Shown: positions 1-11,079 of the stretch, in pieces
Layout of the letters: every line of letters starts with the position of its first letter
How positions within the stretch are numbered: the first letter of the stretch is position 1
Notes under the pieces: generated by a model
What the model saw: only the letters and a program-made list of their open reading frames with translations
The model's database searches: none
Told to the model about the DNA's origin: nothing
Assembly: GCA_022747635.1 (NCBI GenBank)
Contig: JAKTNV010000172.1
Location: 255,501-319,500, forward strand
Direction: 5' to 3'
DNA length: 64,000 bases
DNA from: Hetaerina americana
Lineage: Eukaryota; Arthropoda; Insecta; Odonata; Calopterygidae
Position numbers and translations under genes: made by a program

Positions 1-1426
1 CCATAATGTATGAGTTTTCGTCGAAATATTCATCGATTAAGGGTTGGAATCATTGGCTGCAAGACGACTCAATGCAAGATTGAAATTATTGAATAAATTT
101 GATCCGCATGTCTCAGAACCGGGGTCTCGCAAATTATTCGAACTAATATATACATTGGTCGCTTGGATCATGCATATAAAATTCGGCAAATAGATGCCAA
201 AGCTAGAAGACTTAAGGACATCTTCTCCCCCCGTCAATACGGGATAGCAACTGACGGGTTATAGATAGGAGAAATTCCACTAGCCACCCTCAGCGCATAA
301 AAAATCATTAGTTGTATTTATATTGCATGCTCTTCCACTAACCTTAGGCGTTTTGTTATAATCCATTCTTTCCGAATGACCTTATTTGTGTTTATTTTAT
401 CTGTTTTTAAATTTCCATTTCATTTCCTCGTCCCTCTCCGCGGGGGGAAATTCCTGCTACCTGCAACGTTGGGTCGCATTCCCCGCCTTTTACAGACTCT
501 TTCGGGGTGGAGTGCTATGTGGTACATTTTCATGTAGTGGTGATGTTTAAATTTCTTGCTTGTTTGTCCTTGCTTCCGCGTTGTAGGATGGCTTCCGTGC
601 TGCATCAAGGGGGTCAGTTTTTTAGTTTTTTTGCGGTATAGGCGTTTGCATCAGTATTGAATGAAGGGATTTTTGCATGAGTGTGTGCGCTGCTGTGGGT
701 GTATCTTTGCGTGTTTTTTCTTTTGCATGTGGTATATTTCCTTTTTACAGTTGGTGACCTAACACCCCACGTCAATCGCCCTTGCGGCTGCTTGCGGGGT
801 ATTATATAGATATAGATGAAGTGTATGATTTTTACCGGACTGCGCATCCTAAGCGCCGTAGTGTCTTCGTACACACCGCCCGGTGGAGTAGGGGGCCTCG
901 ACGACTCGAATTTCCTACTCCGCAGAATCGAGAGGTGGAAGGGGGCGGAGGAACTAGCACGCGAGGATGCTTTTCTAATGGCCCCCGCCGCCCCGTTTTT
1001 ATGTGAAGGACGTGGTGGCATGGGAGGGCATTAAATCATGGCACCACGGGGCCTGGTGGACAATATTCTACGGCCTGAAACACCGTGGAATGTTAATTGA
1101 AAATTTTTCCTTTTGAACAAACAAAATGTTTAAAAGATGTAAATGCTGAAGACCGAGGGGGCGACGGTGGGCTTTCCCGTTTTCTAAGGGACCGCGGAAC
1201 GAAAAATTTCAAAATTATAAATTTTAAATTTAGCGCGTCGCGCCCACGAGAATGAATCCTCGCGTGCTGGTTCCTCCACCCCCCTCCTTCTCTCGCACTC
1301 TGTAGAGGAGGAAAGTCGAGGCGTAGGAGCCCGACTCCTCCCCCCCCTTTCACTTACGGGTGGCGCGTCCGAAGGCGCTTCGGCGCGTAGGAGCGCCGTC
1401 CGCGAAAAATCATAGTTTGGTCCCCC

Positions 1427-1612
1427 GATTCTTTTTTTGGCCTTTTGGCTAAGATCAAAGTAGAGTCCGGCCCATGGTGCACTTCCAAGTCCCCACCGGA
1501 CCGGTCCGCTCGGCTTTTCCGCGGTCTGAGTGACCGCGAAACAAAAGATTAAAAAATTTTAAAGTTTTAATTCAGCGCGTGGAACCCAACAGGACGAAGT
1601 CTATGTGGCCGC
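1427..1612 (+). ncRNA. U2-like module U2a, beta copy
   Basis: Stem-loop I here is GGCC-TTTT-GGC, the vertebrate-like U2 form, followed by TAAGATCAAAGTAGAG. The CGCGGT/ACCGCG hairpin is kept with a different loop. Confidence 0.5.
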
Positions 1613-1984
1613 CGAGTTAGGCGCTGAAACCACTAAACCTGCTTCTCGGTCACTACGGCTGGTCTCGGCCAGTACGGGAGGAATCGGGGGGGAATTTATA
1701 TTTTTTGGGTATTTGAGATAATGGTTTCTTGGTAGATATTTTCTTCCACAAATACCTGTCGGAATGTGGTGGTCAAAAAAACCGATCGGGCGTAAAGCTC
1801 GAAAAACTGTCGTTTGACCGTCGTCGCGGCCGAAAATGAAACCGCGCGTCGTTCAAATCATCCACCCTGCTCGGATACGTACGCGATTGACGAAGGGTGC
1901 CCCGGGGATCCTATGGCGGCGGTGCGGCCTCGTTTCTCAAGCTACCGGTCCATGGCGGACTTGCAAGTGCACCGGGGGCCGGAC

Positions 1985-2024
1985 CTCAATTTGATCTTAG
2001 CCACAAGGCCGAGAAGAAGAAATG
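1985..2024 (-). ncRNA. U2-like 5' domain, U2b (beta)
   Basis: CTTCTCGGCCTTGTGGC on the minus strand; only the loop base differs from canonical U2. Confidence 0.4.
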
Positions 2025-2048
2025 AGGGAGCCATAATGTATGAGTTTT

Positions 2049-2851
2049 CGTCAAAATATTCATGGATTAAGGGTTGGAATCAATGGCTGCAAGACGACTC
2101 AATGCAAGATTGAAATTATTGAATAAATTAGATCCGCATGTCTCAGAACCGGGGTCTCGCAAATTATTCGTACTAATATATACATTGGTCGCTTGGATCA
2201 TGCATATAAAATTCGGGAAATAGATGCCAGAGCTAGAAGACTTCAGGATTTCTTCTCCCCCAATCAATACGGGATAGCAACTGACGGGTTATAGATAGGA
2301 GAAATTCCACTAGCCACCCTCAGCGTATAAAAAATCATTAGTTGTATTTATATTGCATGCTCTTCCACTAACCTTAGGCGTTTTGTTATAATCCATTCTT
2401 TCCGAATGACCTTATTTGTGTTTATTTTATCTGTTTTTAAATTTCCATTTCATTTCCTCGTCCCTCTCCGCGGGGGGAAATTCCTGCTACCTGCAACGTT
2501 GGGTCGCATTCCCCGCCTTTTACAGACTCTTTCGGGGTGGAGTGCTATGTGGTACATTTTCATGTAGTGGTGATGTTTAAATTTCTTGCTTGTTTGTCCT
2601 TGCTTCCGCGTTGTAGGATGGCTTCCGTGCTGCATCAAGGGGGTCAGTTTTTTAGTTTTTTTGCGGTATAGGCGTTTGCATCAGTATTGGATGAAGGGAT
2701 TTTTGCATGAGTGTGTGCGCTGCTGTGGGTGTATCTTTGCGTGTTGTTTCTTTTGCATGTGGTATATTTCCTTTTTACAGTTGGTGACCTAACACCCCAC
2801 GTCAATCGCCCTTGCGGCTACTTGCGGGGTATTATTTAGATATTGATGAAG
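2049..2851 (+). mobile_element. Old retroelement insert inside the satellite unit (beta example)
   Basis: About 803 bp lie between two near-identical strings, TGTATGAGTTTT at 2037-2048 and TGTATGATTTTT at 2852-2863, which match at 11 of 12 bases. I read these as a target-site duplication. Removing the insert rejoins the U2b module to the GC-rich arm, restoring the order seen in the opposite module at about 3290-3570. The 3' end has GGTGACCTAACACCCC, CGCCCTTGCGGCTGCTTGCG and a short TAGATATAGATG-like tail. The separate CR1-like copies have nearly the same last 65-70 bp. I recognise no coding sequence in the rest. It could be a 5'-truncated relative of that CR1 or a SINE using its 3' end. Every complete unit has it. 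Confidence 0.7.
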
Positions 2852-2865
2852 TGTATGATTTTTAC

Positions 2866-3570
2866 CGGACTGCGCATCCTAAGCGCCGTAGTGCCTTCGT
2901 ACACACCGCCCGGTGGAGTAGGGGGCCTCGACGACTCGAATTTCCTACTTCGCAGAATCGAGAGGTGGAAGGGGGCGGAGGAACTAGCACGCGAGGATGC
3001 TTTTCTAATGGCCCCCGCCGCCCCGTTTTTATGTGAAGGACGTGGTGGCATGGGAGGGCATTAAATCATGGCACCACGGGGCCTGGTGGACAATATTCTA
3101 CGGCCTGAAACACCGTGGAATGTTAATTGAAAATTTTTCCTTTTGAACAAACAAAATGTTTAAAAGATGTAAATGCTGAAGACCGAGGTGGCGACGGAGG
3201 GCTTTCCCGTTTTCTAATGGACCGCGGAACGAAAAATTTCAAAATTATAAATTTTAAATTAAGCGCGTCGCGCCCACGAGAATGAATCCTCGCGTGCTGG
3301 TTCCTCCGCCCCCCTCCTTCTCTCGCACTCTGTAGAGGAGGAAAGTCGAGGCGTAGGAGCCCGACTCCTCCCCCCCCTTTCACTTACGGGTGGCGCGTCC
3401 GAAGGCGCTTAGGCGCGTAGGAGCGCCGTCCGCGAAAAATCATAGTTTGGTCCCTTGATTCTTTTTTTTGTCCTTTTGGCTAAGATCAAAGTAGAGTCCA
3501 GCCCATGGTGCACTTCCAAGTCCCCTCCGGACCGGTCCGCTCGGCTTTTCCGCGGTCTGAGGGACCGCGA
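2866..3570. repeat. Inverted repeat inside the unit (GC-rich arms)
   Basis: The plus-strand segment from about 2866 to 3010 resembles the reverse complement of about 3275-3450. Both share patterns such as CGCNTCCTANGCGCCG, then a G-rich run, then GGCGGAGGAACTAGCACGCG (2974-2998 in this copy; ACCAGCACGCG in the other arm). The arms have diverged by perhaps a quarter. With the U2b module before the old retroelement insert, the full arm would be about 330 bp. Every unit has this structure, so a transcript could fold back on itself. Confidence 0.6.
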
Positions 3571-3644
3571 AACAAAAGATTAAAAAATTTTAAAGTTTTA
3601 ATTCAGCGCGTGGAACCCACCAGGATGAAGTCAATATGGCCGCC
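3457..3644 (+). ncRNA. U2-like module U2a, beta copy with damaged stem I
   Basis: An added T and a GTCC in place of GGCC weaken stem-loop I. The rest is as in the copy at 1427. Confidence 0.42.
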
Positions 3645-4015
3645 GAGTTAGGCGCTGAAACCACTAAACCTGCTTCTCGGTCACTACGGCTGGTCTCGGC
3701 CAGTACGGGAGGAATCGGGGGGGAATTTAAATTTTTTGGGTTTTTGAGAAAATGGTTTCTTGGTAGATATTTTCTTCCACAAATACCTGATGGAATGTGG
3801 TGGTCAAAAAAACCGATCGGGCGTAAAGCTCGAAAAACTGTCGTTTGACCGTCGTCGCGGCCGAAAATGAAACCGCGCGTCGTTCAAATCATCCACCCTG
3901 CTCGGATACGTACGCGATTGACGAAGGGTGCCCCGGGGGTCCTATGGCGGCGTGGAGGCCTCGTTGCTCAAGCTACCGGTCCATGGCGGACTTGCAAATG
4001 CACCGGGGGCCGGAC

Positions 4016-4054
4016 CTCAATTTGATCTTAGCCACAAGGCCGAGAAGAAGAAAT
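4016..4054 (-). ncRNA. U2-like 5' domain, U2b (beta)
   Basis: Same as at 1985. Confidence 0.4.
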
Positions 4055-5492
4055 GAGGGAGCCATAATGCATGAGTTTTCGTCGAAATATTCATGGGTTA
4101 AGGGTTGGAATCATTGGCTGCAAGACGACTGAATGCAAGATTGAAATTATTGAATAAATTTGATCCGCATGTCTCAGAACCGGGGTCTCGCAAATTATTC
4201 GTACTAATATATACCTTGGTCGCTTGGATCATGCATATAAAATTCGGGAAATAGATGCCAGAGCTAGAAGACTTAAGGACATCTTCTCCCCCCGGTCAAT
4301 ACGGGATAGCAACTGACGGGTTATAGATAGGAAAAATTCCACTAGCCACCCTCAGCGTCTAAAAAATCATTGGTTGTATTTATATTGCATGCTCTTCCAC
4401 TAACCGTATGCGTTTTTTATAATCAATTCTTTCCGAATGACCACATTTGTGTTTATTTCATCTGTTTTTAAATTTCTATTTCATTTCCTCGTCCCTCTCC
4501 GCGGGGGGAAATTCCTGCTACCTGCAACGTTGGGTCGCATTCCCTGCCTTTTGCAGACTCTTTCGGGCTGGAGTGCTATGTGGTTCATTTTCATGTGGTG
4601 GTGATGTTTAAATTTCTTGCTTGTTTGTCCTTGCTTCCGCGTTGTAGGATGGCTTCCGTGCTGCATCAAGGGGGTCAGTTTTTTAGTTTTTTTGCGGTAT
4701 AGGCGTTTGCATCAGTATTCGATGAAGGGATTTTTGCATGAGTGTGTGCGCTGCTGTGGGTGTATCTTTGCGTGTTGTTTCTTTTGCATGTGGTATATTT
4801 CCTTTTTACAGTTGGTGACCTAACACCCCACGTCAATCGCCCTTGCGGCTGCTTGCGGGGTATTATATAGATATAGATGAAGTGTATGATTTTTACCGGA
4901 CTGCGCATCCTAAGCGCCGTAGTGCCTTCGTACACACCGCCCGGTGGAGTAGGGGGCCTCGACGACTCGAATTTCCTACTTCGCAGAATCGAGAGGTGGA
5001 AGGGGGCGGAGGAACTAGCACGCGAGGATGCTTTTCTAATGGTACCCGCCCCCCCCCCCGTTTTTATGTGAAGGACGTGGGGGCATGTGAGGGCATTAAA
5101 TCATGGCACCACGGGGCCAGGTGGACAATATTCTACGGCCTGAAACACCGTGGAATGTTAATTGTAAATTTTTCCTTTTGAACTAACAAAATGTTTAAAA
5201 GATGTAAATGCTGAAGACAGAGGGGTGTGACGGAGGGTTTTCCCGTTTTCTAAAGGAATGCGGAACGAAAAATTTCAACTTAATAAATTTTAAATTTAGC
5301 GCGTCGCGCCCACCAGAATGAATCCTTGCGTGCTAGGTCCTCCGCCCCCCTCCTCCCGCAATCAGTAGAAGAGGAACGTCTTGGCATTCGAGCCCGACTC
5401 CTCCCCTCCCCTTCTACCCACGAGTGGCACGTGCCAAGGCGCTTCGGCGCGTAGGAGCGCCGTCCGCGAAAAATCATACAGTTTGGTCCCCC

Positions 5493-5675
5493 GATTCTTC
5501 TTCTTAGCCTTATGGCTAAGATCAAAGCGTAGTCCGGCCCACGGTGCGCTTCCAGGTCCCCTCCGGACCGGGCCGCTCTGCTTCCCCGCGGTCTGAGACA
5601 CCGCGGAACGAAACATTTCAAAATTTCAAAGTTTGCATTGAGCGCGTGATTCCCAGCTGCATAGTCCAGGTTGCG
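5493..5675 (+). ncRNA. U2-like module U2a, alpha' copy
   Basis: Stem-loop I is CTTAGCC-TTAT-GGCTAAG, followed by GATCAAAGCGTAGTCC. The two distal hairpins are changed compared with alpha (CAGCTGCATAGTCCAGG). Confidence 0.5.
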
Positions 5676-6049
5676 GCCGAGTTACGCACTGAAGGCACTC
5701 AACCTCTTTTCGGTTTCTATGGCTGGTCTGGGCCAGTACGAGTGGAATCGGGAAGACATTTAAATTGTTTGGCGATTTGAGATGATGGTTTTTTGGTTTA
5801 TATAATCTTTCACAAATACCTGCTGGAGTGAGGAGGTCAACAAAACCGATCGGGCGTAAAGCTCGAATAACTGTCGTTTGACCATCGTCGCGGCCGAAAA
5901 TGAAACCGCGCGTAGTTCAAATCATCCACCCTGCACGGATACGTACGGGATTGACGAAAAGTTCCCCCGGGGGTCCTAAAGCGGCCGTGCGGCCTCGGTG
6001 CTCAAGCTACCGGTCCATTGCGGACTTGAAGGTGCACCGGGGGCCGGAC

Positions 6050-6089
6050 CTCAATTTGATCTTAACCATAAGGCCAAGAAGAAGAAATG
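6050..6089 (-). ncRNA. U2-like 5' domain, U2b (alpha')
   Basis: CTTCTTGGCCTTATGG followed by TTAAGATCAAA; stem I keeps pairing through G-U pairs. Confidence 0.38.
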
Positions 6090-6959
6090 AGGGTGCCATA
6101 ATGTATGAGTTTTTATATAAATATTCATGGATTTAGTGTTGGAATCATTGGCTGCAAGACGACTCAATGCAAGATTGAAATGATTGAATAAATTTGATCC
6201 GCATGGCTCAGCACCGAGGTCTCGCAAATTATTCGTACTAATATATACATTGGTCGCTTGGATCATGCATATAAAAATCAAGAAATTGATGCCAGAGCTA
6301 GAAGACTTAAGGACTCCATTTCCCCCCGGACAATACGGGATAGCAACTGCAGGGTTATAGATAGCAAAAATTCCTCTAGCCACCCTCAGCGTCTAAAAAA
6401 TCATTAGTTGTATGTATTATGCATGCTCTTCCACTAACCTTATGCGTTTTGTTATAATCCATTCTTTCCGAATGACCACATTTGTGTTTATTTCATCTGT
6501 TTTTAAGTTTCCATTTCATTTCCTCGTCCCTCTCCGCGGGGGGAAATTCCTGCTACCAGCAACGTTGGGTCGAATTCCTTGTCTTTTACAGACTCTTTCG
6601 GGGAGGAGTGCTACGTGGTACATTTTCATGTGGTAGTGATGTTTAAATTTCTCGCTTGTTTGTCCTGGCTTCCGTGTTGTAGGATGGCTTCCGTGCTGCA
6701 TCATGGGGTGCAGTTTTTTAGTTGTTTTGCGGTATATGCGTTTGCATGAGTATTGGATGAAGGGATTTTTGCATGAGTGTGTGCGCTGCTGTGGGTGTAT
6801 TTTTGCGTGTTGTTTCTTTTGCATGTGGTGTAGTTCCTTTTTACAGTTGGTGACCTAACACCCCACGCCCTTGCGGCTGCTAACGGGGTATTATGTAGAT
6901 ATAGATGAACTTTATGTTTTTTACCGGACTGCGCATCCTAAGCGCCGAAGTGCCTTCGC

Positions 6960-8465
6960 ACGCGAGGATTCATTCTGGTGGGCGCGACGCGCTGAATTTA
7001 AAATTTATTTTGTTGAAATTTTTCGTTCCGCAGTCCCTTAGAAAACGGGAAAACCCTCCGTCGCACCCCTCTGTCTACAGCATTTACATCTTTTAATCAT
7101 TTTGTTTGTTCAAAAGGAAAAATTTTCAATTAACATTCCACGGTGTTTCAGGCCGTAGAATATTGTCCACCAGGCCCCGTGGTGCCATGATTTAATGCCC
7201 TCACATGCCCCCACGTCCTTCACATAAAAACGGGGGGGCGGGGTACCATTAGAAAAGCATCCTCGCGTGCTAGTTCCTCCGCCCCCTTCCACCTCTCGAT
7301 TCTGCGGAGTAGGAAATTCGATTCGTCGAGGCCCCCTACTCCACCGGGCGATGTGTACGAAGGCACTACGGCGCTTAGGATGCGCAGTCCGGTAAAAATC
7401 ATACACTTCATCTATATCTATATAATACCCCGCAAGCAGCCGCAAGGGCGATTGACGTGGGGTGTTAGGTCACCAACTGTAAAAAGGAAATATACCACAT
7501 GCAAAAGAAACAACACGCAAAGATACACCCACAGCAGCGCACACACCCATGCAAAAATCCCTTCATCCAATACTGATGCAAACGCCTATACCGCAAAAAA
7601 ACTAAAAAACTGACCCCCTTGATGCAGCACGGAAGCCATCCTACAACACAGAAGCAAGGACAAACAAGCAAGAAATTTAAACATCACCACCACATGAAAA
7701 TGTACCATATAGCACTCCACCCCGAAAGAGTCTGTAAAAGGCAGGGAATGCGACCCAACGTTGGAGGTAGCAGGAATTTCCCCCCGCGGAGAGGGACGTG
7801 GAAATGAAATGGAAACTTAAAAACAGATGAAATAAACACAAATGTGGTCATTCAGAAAGAATGGATTATAACAAAACGCATAAGGTTAGTGGAAGAGCAT
7901 GCAATATAAATAAAACTAATGATTTTTTATACGCTGAGGGTGGCTAGTGGAATTTCTCCTATCTATAACCCGTCAGTTGCTATCCCGTATTGACGGGGGG
8001 AGAAGATGTCCTTAAGTCTTCTAGCTCTGGCATCTATTTCCCGAATTTTATATGCATGATCCAAGCGACCAATGTATATATTAGTACGAATAATTTGCGA
8101 GACCCCAGTGCTGAGCCATGCGGATCAAATTTATTCAATCATTTCAATCTTGCATTGCCCTTGCAAGTCCGCCATGGACCGGTAGCTTGAGCAACGAGGC
8201 CGCACCGCCGCCATAGGACCCCCGGGGCACCCTTCGTCAATCGCGTACGTATCCGAGCAGGGTGGATGATTTGAACAACGCGCGGTTTCATTTTCGGCCG
8301 CGACGACGGTCAAACGACAGTTTTTCGAGCTTTACGCCCGATCGGTTTTGTTGACCACCACATTCCGACAGGTATTTGTGGAAGAAAATATCTACCAAGA
8401 AACCATTATCCCAAATACCCAAAAAATTTAAATTCCCCCCCGATTCCTCCCGTACTGGCCGAGAC
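6960..8465 (+). repeat. Satellite, orientation B, partial unit
   Basis: The satellite resumes on the opposite strand after the switch at 6960. This beta-type part unit has lost about 130 bp near 8158, which removes its U2b module. It ends at the CR1-like insertion. The unit from about 7320 onward is repeated from about 32665. Confidence 0.9.
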
Positions 8466-9430
8466 GGGAGGTATAGATATAGCTAATATAGATAAATGTG
8501 CAGTTTTGAAATTTTGGAATAAAGGAAGCGAGGAACAGGATATAAACTACAAAATAGAGGGTTCAGTATTGACTACGGCAAATCAAGTTAAATATTTGGG
8601 GGTTGTTCTAACACCACGCCTTTCATGGGGAGCACATATCAGGACAATATGCGGATCAGCTTTAAAGAAACTTGGCTTCATAAAACGGGTGGTGGGGAAA
8701 TGTGATGAAAAAGTAAAAGAGAGGTGTTATTTTGCTCTAGTTAGACCTCATTTGGAATATGCCGCAAGTATTTGGGATCCGTGGGAAAAAATTTGGCAAA
8801 AAGAATTAGATAAAGTCCAGAGAAAATCCGCTAGATTCTTTAAAAATTGTTATGATAAAAACACAAGTGTGACAGGTCTCTTAGAGAATTAGGCTGGGAA
8901 CCACTTGAAGTGCGGAGAGAACAAGCGAGGCTTAGACTTTTAGAAAGGTTCAGAAAAACGAGTTTAAATATGACACTGAAGGAATTATAATGGCCCCACA
9001 CTACTTAGGTAGATCAGACCACAAAGATAAACTAAGGGAGATAGATTCCAAGACAGATAGATACAAATACTCATTCTTTCCCCGAACAATCAGTAATCAT
9101 AATAGCAAGAAAATGAAGTCACTTTAGAAATATTAAAAACGTTGAATTTACAAGTCGGAACAAAAATAAACACTATAGAGATGTTAGGTATACTTTCAGG
9201 TGCATGTGTATGTTAGTTGGTAGTTTGAGTGTTTGCATGTGTGTGGGGTGTTAGTGTCCATGCATGAATGTATGCCATGTTTTTTTTTTTATATATGATT
9301 TTGTCGTTATTGCATGCGGTTTTTTTTTTCTTTTTCTTTTCTAAATTATGGGTGGTGACCTAGCATCCCCCGCCACACGCCCTTGCGGCGGCTTGCGGGG
9401 TATTATGTAGATGTAGATGTAGATGTAGAC
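8466..9430 (+). mobile_element. 5'-truncated CR1-like non-LTR retrotransposon, copy 1a
   Basis: The insertion splits the satellite between GGCCGAGAC and CAGCCGTAG, with only AGAC shared at both ends. Its first 18 bp (8466-8483) do not match the other copies of the element. True element sequence starts near 8484, inside the C-terminal half of the reverse transcriptase. A 3' UTR with T-rich runs follows, then the conserved GGTGACCTAGCA-type end and a tail of three TAGATG units. The same insertion, duplicated with its flanks, is at 33912-34879. Confidence 0.92.
8484..8998 (+). pseudogene. CR1-like reverse transcriptase, C-terminal fragment, frameshifted
   Basis: The reading frame begins within the post-FADD region (NIDKCAVLKFW) and includes the YLGVVLTPRLSWGAHI and RCYFALVRPHLEYAASIWDP blocks, which are typical of the thumb and connection region of CR1/Jockey-group ORF2. 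It lacks the catalytic palm entirely. A one-base deletion near 8886 gives a stop at 8890-8892. A second lesion near 8948, shared with the copy at 33930, shifts the frame again. It cannot make an active enzyme. Confidence 0.9.
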
Positions 9431-11079
9431 CAGCCGTAGTGACCGAGAAGCAGGTTTAGTGGCTTCAGCGCCTAACTCGGCGGCCACCTAGACTTCATCC
9501 TGGTGGGTTCCACGCGCTGAATTAAAACTTTAAAATTTTTTAATCTTTTGTTTCGCGGTCCCTCAGACCGCGGAAAAGCCGAGCGGACCGGTCCGGAGGG
9601 GACTTGGAAGTGCACCTAGGGCCGGACTCTACTTTGATCTTAACCAAAAGGCCAAAAAAAAGAATCGGGGGACCAAGCTATGATTTTTCGCGGACGGCGC
9701 TCCTACGCGCCGAAGCCCCTTCGGACGCGCCACCCGTAAGTGAAAGGGGGGGGAGGAGTCGGGCTCCTACGCCTCGACTTTCCTCCTCTACAGAGTGCGA
9801 GAGAAGGAGGGGGGGGGGAACCAGCACGCGAGGATTCATTCTCGTGGGCGCGACGCGCTAAATTTAAAATTTATAATTTTGAAATTTTTCGTTCCACGGT
9901 CCCTTAGAAAACGGGAAAGCCCTCCGTCGCCCCCTCGGTCTTCAGCATTTACATCTTTTAAACATTTTGTTTGTTCAAAAGGAAAAATTTTCAATTAACA
10001 TTCCACGGTGTTTCAGGCCGTAGAATATTGTCCACCAGGCCCCGTGGTGCCATGATTTAATGCCCTCCCATGCCGCCACGTCCTTCACATAAAAACGGGG
10101 CGGCGGGGGCCATTAGAAGAGCATCCTCGCGTGCTAGTTCCTCCGCCCCCTTCCACCTCTCGATTCTGCGGAGTAGGAAATTCGAGTCGTCGAGGCCCCC
10201 GACTCCACCGGGCAGTGTGTGCGAAGGCACTTCGGCGCTTAGGATGCGCAGTCCGGTAAAAAACATAAAGTTCATCTATATCTACATAATACCCCGTTAG
10301 CAGCCGCAAGGGCGTGGGGTGTTAGGTCACCAACTGTAAAAAGGAAATACACCACATGCAAAAGAAACAACACGCAAAAATACACCCACAGCAGCGCACA
10401 TACTCATGCAAAAATCCCTTCATCCAATACTCGTGCAAACGCATATACCGCAAAACAACTAAACAACTGCACCACATGATGCAGCACGGAAGGCATCCTA
10501 CAACACGGAAGCCAGGACAAACAAGCAAGAAATTTAAACATCACTACCACATGAAAATGTACCACGTAGCACTCCACCCCGAAAGAGTCTGTAAAAGGCA
10601 ACGAATTCGACCCAACGTTGCTGGTAGCAGGAATTTCCCCCCGCGGAGAGGGACGAGGAAATGAAATGGAAACTTAAAAACAGATGAAATAAACACAAAT
10701 GTGGTCATTCGGAAAGAATGGATTATAACAAAACGCATAAGGTTAGTGGAAGAGCATGCATAATACATACAACTAATGATTTTTTAGACGCTGAGGGTGG
10801 CTAGTGGAATTTTTGCTATCTATAACCCTGCAGTTGCTATCCCGTATCGTCCGGGGGGAAATAGAGTCCTTAAGTCTTCTAGCTCTGGCATATATGTCCT
10901 GAATTTTATATGAATGATCCAAGAGACCAATTTATATATTAGTACGAATAATTTGTGAGACCTCGGTGCTGAGCCATGCGAATCAAATTTATTCAATCAT
11001 TTCAATCTTGCATTGAGACGTCTTTCAGCCAATGATTCCCACACTAAATCCATGAATATTTATATAAAAACTCATACAT
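9431..11079 (+). repeat. Satellite, orientation B, between two CR1 insertions
   Basis: The unit continues from exactly the point interrupted at 8465. It is subfamily beta on the left and alpha on the right, so a subfamily switch lies inside it. It ends at the target site of the next CR1-like insertion. Confidence 0.9.
9483..9666 (-). ncRNA. U2-like module U2a, beta copy
   Basis: One change in stem I (AACC for AGCC on the plus strand) replaces a pair with a G-U pair in the U2-sense RNA. It lies just right of a CR1-like copy. Confidence 0.45.

Larger units (their letters stand above)
1..6959 (-). repeat. 2.03-kb satellite array, orientation A, about 3.4 units
   Basis: The same sequence returns about every 2030 bp; for example the GTTGGTGACCTAACACC landmark lies near 750, 2780, 4811 and 6846. 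This block reads in the reverse direction to most of the window. Units up to about 5.0 kb are subfamily beta and the rest is alpha'. Each unit holds an inverted pair of U2-like modules, an old retroelement insert of about 803 bp, and a GC-rich inverted repeat. I see no host gene. The block ends at an orientation switch near 6960. Confidence 0.95.

Noticed and set aside
1845..1880. A GTTCAAATC string resembling a tRNA-type B box, which might mark a tRNA-derived SINE head
   Set aside because: Only part of the consensus fits, no convincing A box lies 30-60 bp upstream, and no cloverleaf can be drawn.
5640..5680. Sm-protein binding site in the U2a modules
   Set aside because: Alpha has ATTTCAAAAT and beta AATTTTAAAG between hairpins. 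Neither fits the usual run of T flanked by purines well.
9405..9430. Telomere-like repeat (TAGATG)n
   Set aside because: It is only three to four units long, always ends a CR1-like copy, and so is the retrotransposon's own tail.
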